Positions 43,171 to 53,969 are shown, numbered from the stretch's first letter. The stretch: DNA of 64,000 nucleotides from Flavobacterium lacisediminis (GCF_025909975.1 NZ_JAPCIO010000005.1:1-64000); one strand, 5' to 3'. Translations and numbers: made by a program. Notes: a model not told the origin generated them from the sequence alone.

Positions 43171-43710
43171 ATGAAAACCCACTTAGCTTTACTTCGCGGA
43201 ATTAATGTTTCCGGTCACAACATGATTAAAATGGAGGTTTTGAAAACCGTTTTAGAAAACGCGGGATTTCAAAATGTTCGTACTTATATTCAGTCAGGAA
43301 ACGTTTTTGTAGATTCGGAAGAAGAACACGGCGCGAGTGTTGGGTTTAAAATCAAGCAAGAAATTTTCAAAGAATTAGGTTTGGAAGTTCCTGTGGTGGT
43401 TATTGCTAAAGAAGATTTGGAAGCATGTTTAACAAATAATTTGTTTCTAAAAGAAAAAGATTGTGATACTAAGAAATTGTACGTGGCTTTTCTTTCAAAA
43501 GAATTGCAAGGAAGCGCCATCAACGATTTAAAAATAAGTCAATTCAAACCCGATGAAGCGGCAATTGATAAAAGCAGAATCTACATCAAATACGCTGTAG
43601 GAGCCGGAAAAACCAGATTGGATCAAAAATATATAGAGAAAAAATTAAACGTTGTCGCTACGATTAGAAATTGGAATACGTTTACGACATTGTTAGAAAT
43701 GTATGGATAA
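43171..43710 (+). CDS. DUF1697 family protein
   Basis: 179 aa from the ATG at 43171. The family N-terminus is plain: MKTHLALLRGINVSGHNMIKM and then LENAGFQNVRTYIQSGNVFV. Also KKLYVAFLSKEL and, at the end, VATIRNWNTFTTLLEM. DUF1697 proteins are small, cytoplasmic and of unknown function. Monocistronic. Confidence 0.93.
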   Translation: MKTHLALLRGINVSGHNMIKMEVLKTVLENAGFQNVRTYIQSGNVFVDSEEEHGASVGFKIKQEIFKELGLEVPVVVIAKEDLEACLTNNLFLKEKDCDTKKLYVAFLSKELQGSAINDLKISQFKPDEAAIDKSRIYIKYAVGAGKTRLDQKYIEKKLNVVATIRNWNTFTTLLEMYG

Positions 43711-43723
43711 AAGTTGAAGAGTA

Positions 43724-43753
43724 TTGAACTTTAAACTTAATATTTTACCTTTG
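43724..43753 (+). promoter_or_regulatory. Promoter for rocD
   Basis: TTG at 43724-43726, 19-base spacer, TACCTTTG at 43746-43753. Confidence 0.65.
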
Positions 43754-43820
43754 TTAAATATTCGGTTGATTTCTCACCATTAAGAAGGAATTGCGATGTA
43801 ACAATCAATAACAAAATTTT

Positions 43821-45101
43821 ATGTCAGTTTTAGAAAAAATGAGTTCGGCTGAAGCTATTGCATTAGAAGACAAGTACGGTGCACACAATTATCATCCACT
43901 ACCAGTAGTTTTAAGTAGAGGAGAAGGAGTTTATGTTTGGGATGTAGAAGGTAAGAAATATTACGATTTTCTTTCGGCTTATTCTGCGGTAAATCAAGGA
44001 CATTGTCATCCAAAAATTGTTGGAGCAATGGTGCAACAAGCGCAAACCTTAACCTTAACATCAAGAGCATTTTACAATGATAAATTAGGGGTTTACGAGC
44101 AATTTGTAACGAACTATTTCGGATTTGATAAAGTATTACCAATGAACACAGGAGCTGAAGCAGTAGAAACCGCTTTAAAACTGTGTAGAAAATGGGCATA
44201 CGAGAAAAAGGGAATCAACGAAAACGAAGCGCAAATTATCGTTTGTGATGGTAACTTCCACGGAAGAACAACTACGATTATTTCATTTTCAAACGATGAA
44301 AACGCACGTAAAAACTTCGGACCTTATACAGCTGGATTTATTAGCATTCCTTATGATGATATTGATGCATTAGAAAATGCCGTAAATTCTTCAAAAAATA
44401 TTGCAGGATTCTTAGTAGAACCTATTCAAGGGGAAGCTGGAGTTTACACACCATCAGAAGATTTTCTTAAAAGAGCAAAAGCAATTTGTGAAGCCAATAA
44501 CGTTTTATTCATTGCTGACGAGGTACAAACTGGAATCGCAAGAACGGGTTCGTTATTAGCCGTTTGTGGAAATTGTACTTGTGAAGCAAAATGTGAAAAA
44601 CAAGCAACTTATACACAACCTGATATTTTAATTTTAGGAAAAGCATTATCAGGTGGTGCTTATCCAGTTTCAGCTGTTTTGGCTAATGATAGCATTATGA
44701 ATGTTATTAAACCAGGACAACATGGTTCTACTTTTGGAGGAAATCCAGTTGCAGCTGCGGTTGCTATGGCGGCTTTAGAAGTAGTTTCAGAAGAAAGTTT
44801 GTCTCAAAATGCTAGAAAATTAGGGGAAATCTTCCGTGATGAATTAGGTAAATTCATCGAAACATCTAATATTGCTACTTTAGTAAGAGGAAAAGGATTG
44901 TTAAATGCTGTTGTAATTAATGATACCGAAGAAAGTGATACGGCATGGAATATTTGTGTTCGTTTAGCAGAAAACGGTTTATTAGCAAAACCTACACATG
45001 GAAACATCATTCGTTTTGCTCCGCCTTTAGTAATGAATGAAGAACAATTGAGAGATTGTGTTTCTATTATTATTAATACGCTAAAAGAATTTGAAAAATA
45101 A
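43821..45101 (+). CDS. rocD: Ornithine--oxo-acid transaminase
   Basis: 426 aa class III aminotransferase. N-terminus [19 protein letters not shown], then [18 protein letters not shown], the PLP aspartate in [13 protein letters not shown] and PLP Lys274 in [13 protein letters not shown]. It converts ornithine plus 2-oxoglutarate to glutamate-5-semialdehyde, which cyclises to the substrate of ProC (58759 here). Unusual insertion: four cysteines (Cys249, 252, 254, 258 in [10 protein letters not shown]) between the catalytic Asp and Lys, as I recall for the Bacteroidota enzyme. Confidence 0.95.
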   Translation: MSVLEKMSSAEAIALEDKYGAHNYHPLPVVLSRGEGVYVWDVEGKKYYDFLSAYSAVNQGHCHPKIVGAMVQQAQTLTLTSRAFYNDKLGVYEQFVTNYFGFDKVLPMNTGAEAVETALKLCRKWAYEKKGINENEAQIIVCDGNFHGRTTTIISFSNDENARKNFGPYTAGFISIPYDDIDALENAVNSSKNIAGFLVEPIQGEAGVYTPSEDFLKRAKAICEANNVLFIADEVQTGIARTGSLLAVCGNCTCEAKCEKQATYTQPDILILGKALSGGAYPVSAVLANDSIMNVIKPGQHGSTFGGNPVAAAVAMAALEVVSEESLSQNARKLGEIFRDELGKFIETSNIATLVRGKGLLNAVVINDTEESDTAWNICVRLAENGLLAKPTHGNIIRFAPPLVMNEEQLRDCVSIIINTLKEFEK

Positions 45102-45120
45102 TCAATTTCTGAGTTCATAT

Positions 45121-45147
45121 AAATCCCGATGAAAATCGGGATTTTTT
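45121..45147 (+). terminator. Terminator of rocD
   Basis: AAATCCCGAT, loop GAAA, ATCGGGATTT plus T run. Confidence 0.9.
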
Positions 45148-45199
45148 ATTTTTACATACTTATTTGTTACTTTATACGTTTAAATCAAAAATACTATTT

Positions 45200-45973
45200 A
45201 TGCTTCGATTTTTACTTTACTGCTTATTAACTACTTCGTTTTCATTTTCACAAGCAAAATTTACTGTGTATTTTGATACGGATTCCTATCAATTAAATTC
45301 TTCAGAATTAAATCGATTAGATGGTTTTTTAAAGAATAAAGAATTGAAATTCAATAAAGTAATTGGATATTGTGATTATCGTGCATCAAATGGTTACAAC
45401 GATACTTTGGCATCCAATAGAGCTAAATTTGTGATTGGAATTATCGAAAAAGTGACTAATCAAAAACAAATTGAAATTGATAGTAAAGGCGAAAATTTCG
45501 AGCAAAATTCCGATTTGAAATTGAATCGAAAAGTAGAGATTTTCTATGAAGAATTACAAATAGAAAAAACACTTCCAAAAGACGATAAAAAGGATTTATC
45601 TCAACAAGTTTCAACTGCAAAAGTGGGCGATAAGTTAGTGTTGAAAAACTTACATTTTTATAATCGTTCTGGAATTTTTGTTCCTGAATCTAGACCTATT
45701 TTGCAAGAATTATTGCAGATCATGAAAAATAATCCTAATCTAAAAATTGAAATTCAAGGTCATATTTGTTGTCAAATAGGAACAGATATAGAGGAAACGG
45801 CTAAAGTAAGAGCATTAGCGGTTTATAATTTTCTAATAGAGAATGGTATTAATAAAAATAGATTGAGTTATAAAAGTTTTGGAAGTTCTCGACCTATTCA
45901 CATCATTCCAGAAAATAATGAAGACGAACGAAATGAGAATAGAAGAGTAGAAATTCAAATCATTGCCAATTAA
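45200..45973 (+). CDS. Double OmpA-domain protein, first of three
   Basis: 257 aa from the ATG at 45200; an upstream start at 45164 would disrupt the signal peptide MLRFLLYCLLTTSFSFSQ. Two OmpA-like domains follow. Domain 1 (about 22-117) keeps the Asp and Arg of the peptidoglycan-binding motif in GYCDYRASNGYNDTLASNRA. Domain 2 (about 145-257) has GHICCQ with Cys190-Cys191 where canonical domains have GHTD, though VRA is kept. It should tether the outer membrane to the wall or be a divergent periplasmic protein. First of a tandem of three. Confidence 0.85.
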   Translation: MLRFLLYCLLTTSFSFSQAKFTVYFDTDSYQLNSSELNRLDGFLKNKELKFNKVIGYCDYRASNGYNDTLASNRAKFVIGIIEKVTNQKQIEIDSKGENFEQNSDLKLNRKVEIFYEELQIEKTLPKDDKKDLSQQVSTAKVGDKLVLKNLHFYNRSGIFVPESRPILQELLQIMKNNPNLKIEIQGHICCQIGTDIEETAKVRALAVYNFLIENGINKNRLSYKSFGSSRPIHIIPENNEDERNENRRVEIQIIAN

Positions 45974-46072
45974 GTTTAAAAATATCCATGTTTTAATTTG
46001 TTGTAAATGAATTTATTAAGTAAAATAAAAAGTTCTTTTTCTGAATAAGTTTTTTTAATACTTTTATTTTTT

Positions 46073-46080
46073 TATATTCG
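46073..46080 (+). promoter_or_regulatory. Possible -7 box for the second OmpA gene
   Basis: TATATTCG, one base off consensus, 19 bases before the ATG at 46100. It suggests a promoter separate from the first OmpA gene. Confidence 0.45.
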
Positions 46081-46099
46081 TTACATTAAAATACCCTAA

Positions 46100-46990
46100 A
46101 TGAAATACGTATTACTGCTGTTTGGACTACTACTTTCAGCACAAGAAAAGGCGAGTTTTTATTTTGATTTTGATCAAAATACGTTTAATCCAAAGCAAAA
46201 CGAATTGTTTTTGACTTGGTTGAACAAAGACGAAAACCGCGAAATTCTGGTAATTAATGGGTATTGTGATTGGTACGGTACTTTTGACTATAACGATACT
46301 CTAGCTTATGAAAGAATTAATACGGTTCATGAGCAATTAAAAACAAAAGTAAATTCTTCCATTTTTTTTAGTGAAAATTTAAAAATTAAAGGTTTTGGCG
46401 AACGAGTTCAAACCAGAAAAGAAAGACGTTATAATAGAAGAGTTGATGTTTTTTATACTGTTGTCCCTAAAAAAGTAGTGCTGAAAGAAGTGGTTTATGA
46501 TGATCCAGTTGTTTACACCGGACAAGTCATAAATAAAGACCCTGAAGTAATTGAAACTAAAGAAATAATTCAAGTTCCAGATACAGATGATTTAATTGAT
46601 CCTGTTGGACTTTACAAAAATCCATACGCAACTGCCAAAGTGGGAGATAAGTTGGTCATGAACAATTTGTATTTCTATGATCGTTCTGGGATTTTCGTTC
46701 CAGAATCGTTGCCTGTAATGGAAGAATTATTAGAGTTCATGGTAACACATCCCAAAGTTAAAATTGAAATTCAAGGACACATTTGTTGTCAATTAGGTGA
46801 AGACCCAGAAGATATTGCTTTAGTTCGAGCTATAGCTGTTCATAACTATTTGGTAGCTAATGATATTGATGATTCAAGATTACAATATAAAAGTTTTGGA
46901 AGTACACAACCTATTCATAAAATTCCAGAGAAAAATGAAAAGGAACGAAATGAAAATCGTCGTGTAGAAATTCTTATCTTAGAGAATTAA
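46100..46990 (+). CDS. Double OmpA-domain protein, second of three
   Basis: 296 aa; signal peptide MKYVLLLFGLLLSAQ. Domain 1 (about 18-120) has VINGYCDWYGTFDYNDTLAYERI with the binding Asp and Arg. A linker of about 55 residues follows, then domain 2 (about 180-296) with KIEIQGHICCQLGED (Cys229-Cys230), VRAIAVHNYL and ERNENRRVEI. Domain 2 is very close in sequence to that of the first gene (AKVGDKLV, YDRSGIFVPES), so they arose by duplication. Confidence 0.87.
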   Translation: MKYVLLLFGLLLSAQEKASFYFDFDQNTFNPKQNELFLTWLNKDENREILVINGYCDWYGTFDYNDTLAYERINTVHEQLKTKVNSSIFFSENLKIKGFGERVQTRKERRYNRRVDVFYTVVPKKVVLKEVVYDDPVVYTGQVINKDPEVIETKEIIQVPDTDDLIDPVGLYKNPYATAKVGDKLVMNNLYFYDRSGIFVPESLPVMEELLEFMVTHPKVKIEIQGHICCQLGEDPEDIALVRAIAVHNYLVANDIDDSRLQYKSFGSTQPIHKIPEKNEKERNENRRVEILILEN

Positions 46991-47032
46991 TTTTGGCATA
47001 ATTTTCGTCCTATTCTTTTAAAAATCAATTTT

Positions 47033-47854
47033 ATGAAATTTTCATATTGTTTCCTGTTTTTCTTTTTGTTACAATTTGCCTTTTCTCAAGAGCAGGTTAC
47101 TTTTTATTTTGACAATAATAAATTCGAATTAAATAAAGTAGAATCAGCCAAACTTCAAAAATGGATTTTAGAAAATAAAACATCTAAAATTTTATCAATA
47201 ACTGGTTCAACAGACGAAGTTGGAAGTACTGGTTTTAATGATACTTTGTCTCAAAAAAGAGTAAGTCATATTTTTACCCAAATTAAAGGAAAGATAAACA
47301 TCAGACCCGATTTTAAAAGTATTTCACTTGGCGAAAAAGGAGCAACTTCAACCAATAAAGCAGAAAACCGAAAAGCCATTATTCATTATTTATTAGAAAA
47401 AGATTTAGATAAAGAAGATGAAGTTTTAGGAATTAAAAAAGTTGAGCCGGAAGTAATTATTCCAGAAGATGCTACCCTTGCAGAAAAAGTAAAGTTGGCA
47501 AAAGTGGGGACAAAAATCACGTTGAAAAACATCAATTTTTATCAAAATACTTTCGCAACAATGCCGGAATCGCAAGGAACTTTGTATGATTTGTTATTTG
47601 TTATGCAAAATAATCCTGAGTTAATAATCGAAATTCAAGGACATATTTGTTGTATTGATAAAGATTATCGAAATTTGTCTACTGATAGAGCAAAACAAAT
47701 TAAACGTTTTCTCGTTTATAATGGTATTCAGGATTATCGTGTAAAAACTAAAGGATTTGGAGTTTCGCAACCCATTTATCCTATTCCGGAAGCAACACCT
47801 GAACAAGCAGCAGCGAATCGAAGAGTCGAAATTGAAATTTTAAGTAAAAAATGA
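47033..47854 (+). CDS. Double OmpA-domain protein, third of three
   Basis: 273 aa; signal peptide ends FAFSQ. Domain 1 (about 20-120) reads SITGSTDEVGSTGFNDTLSQKRV, close to canonical OmpA. Domain 2 (about 152-273) has IEIQGHICCIDKD (Cys206-Cys207) and TDRAKQIKRFL, ending QAAANRRVEIEILSKK. The most divergent of the three. Its stop overlaps the start of the lipoprotein gene (ATGA at 47851-47854). Confidence 0.87.
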   Translation: MKFSYCFLFFFLLQFAFSQEQVTFYFDNNKFELNKVESAKLQKWILENKTSKILSITGSTDEVGSTGFNDTLSQKRVSHIFTQIKGKINIRPDFKSISLGEKGATSTNKAENRKAIIHYLLEKDLDKEDEVLGIKKVEPEVIIPEDATLAEKVKLAKVGTKITLKNINFYQNTFATMPESQGTLYDLLFVMQNNPELIIEIQGHICCIDKDYRNLSTDRAKQIKRFLVYNGIQDYRVKTKGFGVSQPIYPIPEATPEQAAANRRVEIEILSKK

Positions 47855-48300
47855 TGAAAAAGATAATTGGTTTATTTCTTATGCTACTGATGGTTTTTTC
47901 GGTAAGTTGTAGTGATGATTGTAATGAAGGTGATAAAGCAACTCCAGCCTCATTTTTTGTTGAGATTGTAGATGAAACTTCCGGTGAAAATGTTTTTGAA
48001 AATGAAACGTATACAATGCAACAAATTGTTGTTGAAGATTTAGAGGAAGCGGATATTCCATATGAGTTCATAGAAAGTTCGAATTTGATTCAAATATTTC
48101 CACCCATTGTAAATCCTACAGGGAATTCCTTATTCATTAAATTGAATAATGAAACTACATTACAAATGGATCAAATTGATGTGAATTATGATGTTTCTTC
48201 TATTGTTGGAGAGTGTTTCACAACATTTAAAATTGAAAATATTTTGTTTCCAAACAACGATTCGGAATTGGTTGAAGCTGTTCATGTTATAAAAATTTAA
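47851..48300 (+). CDS. Lipoprotein after the OmpA tandem
   Basis: 149 aa; lipoprotein signal MLLMVFSVSC (Cys20 from the first Met of MMKK). The mature part begins SDDCNEGDKATPASFFVEIVD and includes IDVNYDVSSIVGECFTTFKI. The pattern recalls the DUF6452 lipoprotein (40401), so a distant relation is possible, not certain. Translationally coupled to the third OmpA gene. Function unknown. Confidence 0.78.
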   Translation: MMKKIIGLFLMLLMVFSVSCSDDCNEGDKATPASFFVEIVDETSGENVFENETYTMQQIVVEDLEEADIPYEFIESSNLIQIFPPIVNPTGNSLFIKLNNETTLQMDQIDVNYDVSSIVGECFTTFKIENILFPNNDSELVEAVHVIKI

Positions 48301-48302
48301 CA

Positions 48303-48349
48303 AATTCTAAATTCATACTTCTAAATTCTAAATTTTAGAACTATCTTTG
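48303..48349 (+). promoter_or_regulatory. purM promoter with TTCTAAATT microrepeats
   Basis: TATCTTTG at 48342-48349 is a perfect -7 box. The 38 bases before it contain several copies of TTCTAAATT or close variants. The leader then reads GCGCCACAACAACAACACAC before the ATG at 48376. Confidence 0.6.
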
Positions 48350-48375
48350 CGCCACAACAACAACACACTACATTC

Positions 48376-49585
<1,210 letters not shown>

Positions 49586-49591
49586 GGGATC

Positions 49592-49942
49592 ATGAAGGAA
49601 AATGATTTATTGAAAAGAACCTTTAATTTTGGAATTTCTTGCTTAAAATTTTTAAGAAAATTAGAGTCAAATCCGGAAAATAATCTAATCAGATTTCAAT
49701 TAGGAAAATCATGTACTTCAATTGGAGCTAATTATGAAGAATCTCAAGCAGGTTCATCAAAAGCAGATTTTACAAATAAAGTAAAAATCGCTTTAAGAGA
49801 AGCAAGAGAAACTAATTACTGGTTGAGAATTTTAAAAGAATTAAATGATAATAATGACGAATCACTTGAATCATTAATTAAAGAAAGTCAGGAATTAAAA
49901 AATATTTTAGGAGCAATAGTAGTAAAATCAAATAATAAATAA
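49592..49942 (+). CDS. Four-helix bundle protein (23S rRNA IVS / S23 family)
   Basis: 116 aa, single domain of the intervening-sequence-encoded S23/four-helix bundle family: FGISCLKFLRKLESN, LGKSCTSIGANYEESQAGSS, DFTNKVKIALREARETNYWL and LIKESQELKNILGAIV. The DGR protein Avd belongs to the same fold, but no reverse transcriptase is near. Function of the free-standing form is unknown; nucleic-acid binding is plausible. Inserted between two purine genes and preceded by a microrepeat tract. Confidence 0.9.
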   Translation: MKENDLLKRTFNFGISCLKFLRKLESNPENNLIRFQLGKSCTSIGANYEESQAGSSKADFTNKVKIALREARETNYWLRILKELNDNNDESLESLIKESQELKNILGAIVVKSNNK

Positions 49943-50006
49943 CTTAAGGTTGGGTTTTTAGGATTACTTTTTTCTTTTAACTTTTTCCTTTGTACTTAAA
50001 TAACAC

Positions 50007-51539
50007 ATGCAACACAACGTATTAATTTTAGATTTCGGTTCGCAATACACGCAATTAATTGCCCGAAGAGTTAGAGAATTAAACATTTTCTGCGAGATTT
50101 TTCCATTCGATAAAATTCCAGCAGATTTATCATCATATAAAGCGGTAATCCTAGGCGGAAGTCCATGTTCAGTTCGTTCAGAAGAAGCACTTCACCCAGA
50201 TTTATCTCAAATTAGAGGTAAAATGCCTTTATTAGCCGTTTGTTACGGAGCACAATATTTAGCTCATTTTTCAGGAGGAGAAGTTGCGGCTTCAAACACA
50301 AGAGAATACGGTAGAGCGAATCTTTCGTATATCAAAGAAAATGAAGTTTTTTTAGAAGGTGTTTCTGAAAATAGCCAAGTTTGGATGTCTCATTCGGATT
50401 CTATCAAACAATTGCCAACAAACGGAGTTAAGATTGCCAGCACAAAAGACGTAGAAAACGCAGCTTATAAAATTGAAGGAGAAACTACTTATGCAATCCA
50501 ATTTCACCCAGAAGTATACCATTCAACAGATGGAAAACAAATGTTGGAAAACTTCTTAGTGAAAATTGCTCAAGTACCTCAAAATTTCACACCAAACGCT
50601 TTCGTTGAGGAAGTAGTTGCCGAAATGAAAGCAAAAATTGGAGACGATAAAGTAGTTTTAGGACTTTCTGGTGGTGTAGATTCAACAGTGGCGGCGGTTT
50701 TATTGAACAAAGCAATTGGAGAAAATTTATATTGTATTTTCGTAAACAATGGATTATTACGTAAAAATGAATTCCAAAATGTACTAAATCAGTACAAAGG
50801 AATGGGCTTAAATGTAAAAGGAGTTGATGCTTCGGCACGCTTTTTGGATGCGTTAGCTGGGTTAGATGATCCAGAAGCAAAACGTAAAGCCATTGGAAAA
50901 GCATTTATTGAAGTTTTTGATGATGAAGCACACCAATTAACCGATGTAAAATGGTTAGGTCAAGGTACGATTTATCCTGATGTTATTGAATCAGTTTCAG
51001 CAACGGGCGGACCTTCAGCAACGATTAAATCGCATCATAATGTAGGTGGATTACCTGATTTTATGAAATTACAAGTGGTTGAGCCTTTACGAATGTTATT
51101 TAAAGATGAGGTTCGTAGAGTAGGAAGAAGTTTAGGAATCGATGAAGAATTATTAGGTCGTCATCCTTTCCCTGGACCAGGATTAGCGATTCGTATTTTA
51201 GGTGATATTACGCCAGAAAAAGTAGCTATTTTGCAAGAAGTGGATTCGGTTTTCATCAACGGATTAAAAGAACACGGATTGTACGATAAAGTATGGCAAG
51301 CAGGAGCAATCTTGTTACCAGTAAATAGCGTTGGAGTAATGGGCGATGAGCGTACATACGAAAAAGTTGTTGCTTTACGTGCAGTAGAATCGACAGACGG
51401 AATGACTGCGGATTGGGTACATTTACCGTATGAGTTTTTAATGAAAATTTCTAATGAAATTATAAATAACGTTAGAGGTGTAAACCGAGTGGTGTATGAC
51501 ATCAGTTCGAAACCACCTGCAACGATAGAATGGGAATAA
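50007..51539 (+). CDS. guaA: GMP synthase (glutamine-hydrolysing)
   Basis: 510 aa. The glutaminase domain has the catalytic Cys79 in [10 protein letters not shown] and His-Glu in QFHPEVYHS; the ATP-pyrophosphatase domain has [11 protein letters not shown]; the dimerisation domain ends KPPATIEWE. It converts XMP, ATP and glutamine to GMP in the cytoplasm. Normal length. Confidence 0.98.
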   Translation: MQHNVLILDFGSQYTQLIARRVRELNIFCEIFPFDKIPADLSSYKAVILGGSPCSVRSEEALHPDLSQIRGKMPLLAVCYGAQYLAHFSGGEVAASNTREYGRANLSYIKENEVFLEGVSENSQVWMSHSDSIKQLPTNGVKIASTKDVENAAYKIEGETTYAIQFHPEVYHSTDGKQMLENFLVKIAQVPQNFTPNAFVEEVVAEMKAKIGDDKVVLGLSGGVDSTVAAVLLNKAIGENLYCIFVNNGLLRKNEFQNVLNQYKGMGLNVKGVDASARFLDALAGLDDPEAKRKAIGKAFIEVFDDEAHQLTDVKWLGQGTIYPDVIESVSATGGPSATIKSHHNVGGLPDFMKLQVVEPLRMLFKDEVRRVGRSLGIDEELLGRHPFPGPGLAIRILGDITPEKVAILQEVDSVFINGLKEHGLYDKVWQAGAILLPVNSVGVMGDERTYEKVVALRAVESTDGMTADWVHLPYEFLMKISNEIINNVRGVNRVVYDISSKPPATIEWE

Positions 51540-51564
51540 AATAAATTTTTCAAATTCGACATAT

Positions 51565-51628
51565 AAATTTCAATAGCAATTATTTTTATTCTATTTTTAC
51601 GATATAAATTGCTATTGAAATTTTTGTT
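51565..51628 (+). terminator. Large inverted repeat after guaA (terminator-like)
   Basis: AAATTTCAATAGCAATT (51565-51581) is the exact inverse of AATTGCTATTGAAATTT (51607-51623), a 17-bp stem with a 25-base AT-rich loop, followed by TTGTTT. It probably ends guaA transcription, but the loop is long for a terminator, so a regulatory hairpin before the LysM gene is possible. Confidence 0.65.
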
Positions 51629-51652
51629 TAGTATTGTTTTTAAATTAAGATT

Positions 51653-53536
51653 ATGATAAAAAGAGTTGTTTTTCTTTTCAGTTTGATTTTTCTTTTCGCG
51701 TTACCTGTTCAATCTCAGATTAAGCATGTAGTAGCTAAAGGAGAAACCGTTTTTCAAATCGCAAAAAAGTACGAGGTTACGCCTTTTGATATTTACCGAT
51801 TAAATCCAGATGCGAAAAATGGTGTTAAAGAAAACACGACACTACTTATACCTAATGGCTCAGTAAATAAAGCAATTAAGCATGTAGTAGGTGAAAAAGA
51901 AACGCTTTTTGGAATAGCAAAAAAATATAATGTTTCCGTTTCAGACATCGAAACTTGGAACAAAGTCGCTTTGCAAAATGGTTTGAAAATTGGTCAAGAA
52001 ATATTTGTTTCCAAACCATCTGCATCAGATATTAATGCCAGTCAGGCAAGTGTTTTAAAACCAAAAGCAATAACAAATGCAACTACTCACTTAGTAGAGG
52101 CTAAAGAAACTAAGTATGGTATTGCTACAAGATACGGTTTAACAGTAACTGAATTAGAACAACTAAATCCACAAATTGTTGGTGGATTAAATGTAGGTCA
52201 AACCTTAATTTTGAAACCAGGAGTTCAGGTTAAAAAACCTTCGAATGTAACTTTGGTTGAATATGAAGTGCAACCTAAAGAAACGCTTTACAGTCTTTCT
52301 AAAAAGTTTGATATTGCGCAAGGTGATTTAATCACACTAAATCCAGATTTGCAAGATGGTTTAAAAATTGGAATGCTTTTAAAAGTGCCTTCAAACGGAA
52401 CTGTTATCACAAAAGCAAAAGATTCTGTTTTAGTAGCTAAAAACAAAGTGAATTTATTAGCTACGGTTGATAAATCGAAACAAAGAAACATGGTTTTGTT
52501 GTTACCATTCAATATCAATAAAATTGAAACAGATTCGGTTAAAACCAAAACAGAGCAGTTAAAAACGAATAAATTCTTAAACCTTACTTTAGATTTTTAC
52601 GCAGGAGCACTTATGGCAATTGATTCGGCTAAAGTACTAGGTTTGCCTGTAAATGTTAAGGTTTACGATGTAGAAAGTACTAAATATTCTTCTAACGTAG
52701 CTTCTATTATTTCAAAAAATAATTTTGAAAATGTAGATGCTGTAGTAGGACCTTTCCAAAATTCAGTAGTGGAGACAACGGCTCAATTACTTACAAAATA
52801 CAATACTCCAGTAATTTCACCACTTTCAAAAGAGCGCGGATTACCGTTACCAAATTTATATTACACGGTTCCTTCTGAAGATCTTTTGCGTGCTTCTATG
52901 TTTGATTATTTTAAATCGAAAAACGGAAATGTGGTAGCGATTATTAGTGCTAAAAAAACAACTTCGAAAGATTTTATAACAGCGAATCATCCAGAAGTTA
53001 AGCATGCTTTATTTAATGATAAAGGAGCTTTAGATGTGGCGCTTTTAAAAACACAATTGGTTAAAGGACAAAAGAATTTTGTACTTATGGAAATTGAAAA
53101 AGCAAGTACGATTTTAAGTATTACCAATATTTTAAAAGGATTGCAAAAAGAATATGATATTCAATTGGCAGTTTTTGAATTGTATGATGCCTTAAATTTT
53201 GAGGAAATTCCAATGAAAAACTTAGCTGATTTGAAATTATTATTTCCATCAGCAACTAAAGTAGCTTCAACACCAGAAGAAAAGCAATTTGAAAAGCAAT
53301 TCAAGAAAATCAATAATATTTATCCAAATGCTGCAGCCAAAAAAGGTTTCGATGTAACGTTTGATGCTTTATTGAGAATTTGCCAACCAGAAGGTTTTGT
53401 AAAATCAGCAGCGACAACCAAAACAGAATACATCGAAAACGCATTTGATTACAATTCTAGTAACGGATTAATTTCAAATAACGCAACGTATTTATTGTAT
53501 TACGACAGCGATTTAACGATTAAACAAGCACAATAA
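51653..53536 (+). CDS. LysM protein fused to a periplasmic-binding-like domain
   Basis: 627 aa; signal peptide ends PVQSQ. Four LysM domains, at about 24-67, 76-119, 145-187 and 203-246 (each with the GETVFQIAKKY-type core), bind peptidoglycan. A linker follows, then from about 280 to 610 a type I periplasmic-binding fold (NMVLLLPFNINKIE, DFYAGALMAIDSAK, VDAVVGPFQNSVVETTAQLL, VISPLSKERGLPLPNLYYTV). A wall-bound sensor or binding protein in the periplasm; ligand unknown. Cotranscribed with the OsmC gene. Confidence 0.9.
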   Translation: MIKRVVFLFSLIFLFALPVQSQIKHVVAKGETVFQIAKKYEVTPFDIYRLNPDAKNGVKENTTLLIPNGSVNKAIKHVVGEKETLFGIAKKYNVSVSDIETWNKVALQNGLKIGQEIFVSKPSASDINASQASVLKPKAITNATTHLVEAKETKYGIATRYGLTVTELEQLNPQIVGGLNVGQTLILKPGVQVKKPSNVTLVEYEVQPKETLYSLSKKFDIAQGDLITLNPDLQDGLKIGMLLKVPSNGTVITKAKDSVLVAKNKVNLLATVDKSKQRNMVLLLPFNINKIETDSVKTKTEQLKTNKFLNLTLDFYAGALMAIDSAKVLGLPVNVKVYDVESTKYSSNVASIISKNNFENVDAVVGPFQNSVVETTAQLLTKYNTPVISPLSKERGLPLPNLYYTVPSEDLLRASMFDYFKSKNGNVVAIISAKKTTSKDFITANHPEVKHALFNDKGALDVALLKTQLVKGQKNFVLMEIEKASTILSITNILKGLQKEYDIQLAVFELYDALNFEEIPMKNLADLKLLFPSATKVASTPEEKQFEKQFKKINNIYPNAAAKKGFDVTFDALLRICQPEGFVKSAATTKTEYIENAFDYNSSNGLISNNATYLLYYDSDLTIKQAQ

Positions 53537-53940
53537 TGGCAACTTCAAAAGTGACTTACTTAGGTGATTTACGCACATCTTCTATACATTTACAATCAGG
53601 TTCGGAAATTATTTCGGATGCACCACTTGATAACAACGGAAAAGGAGAAGCCTTTTCTCCAACCGATACTGTTGCCAATGGATTAGCAAGTTGCATGTTC
53701 ACCGTTATGGGAATCAAAGCACGTGATTTAGACGTAGATTTCTCAGGTTCCACCGCAGAAGTAACCAAAATCATGGGAACAGAACCAAGAAGAATTACAG
53801 AAATTCACGTAACTTTCCATTTCTCAATTCATCCCGATGAAAAAACAAAAACAATTCTAGAAAGAACCGCAATGACATGCCCGGTTTTTTACAGCTTGCA
53901 TCCAGATATTAAAAAAGAGATTGTTTTTAATTGGAAGTAA
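53536..53940 (+). CDS. OsmC family protein
   Basis: 134 aa. Start overlaps the LysM gene stop (TAATG). The OsmC/Ohr fold is evident: Cys53-type centre in ANGLASCMFTVMGIKARD and the second Cys in TAMTCPVFYSLH. Such proteins reduce organic hydroperoxides through paired cysteines; this subgroup (YhfA-like) is less characterised. Cytoplasmic. Confidence 0.92.
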   Translation: MATSKVTYLGDLRTSSIHLQSGSEIISDAPLDNNGKGEAFSPTDTVANGLASCMFTVMGIKARDLDVDFSGSTAEVTKIMGTEPRRITEIHVTFHFSIHPDEKTKTILERTAMTCPVFYSLHPDIKKEIVFNWK

Positions 53941-53969
53941 TTAAACAGAATTTTATCCACAATCTTGTC

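Noticed and set aside
49592..49942. Diversity-generating retroelement accessory protein (Avd)
   Set aside because: Same fold, but no reverse transcriptase, template repeat or variable repeat is visible nearby.
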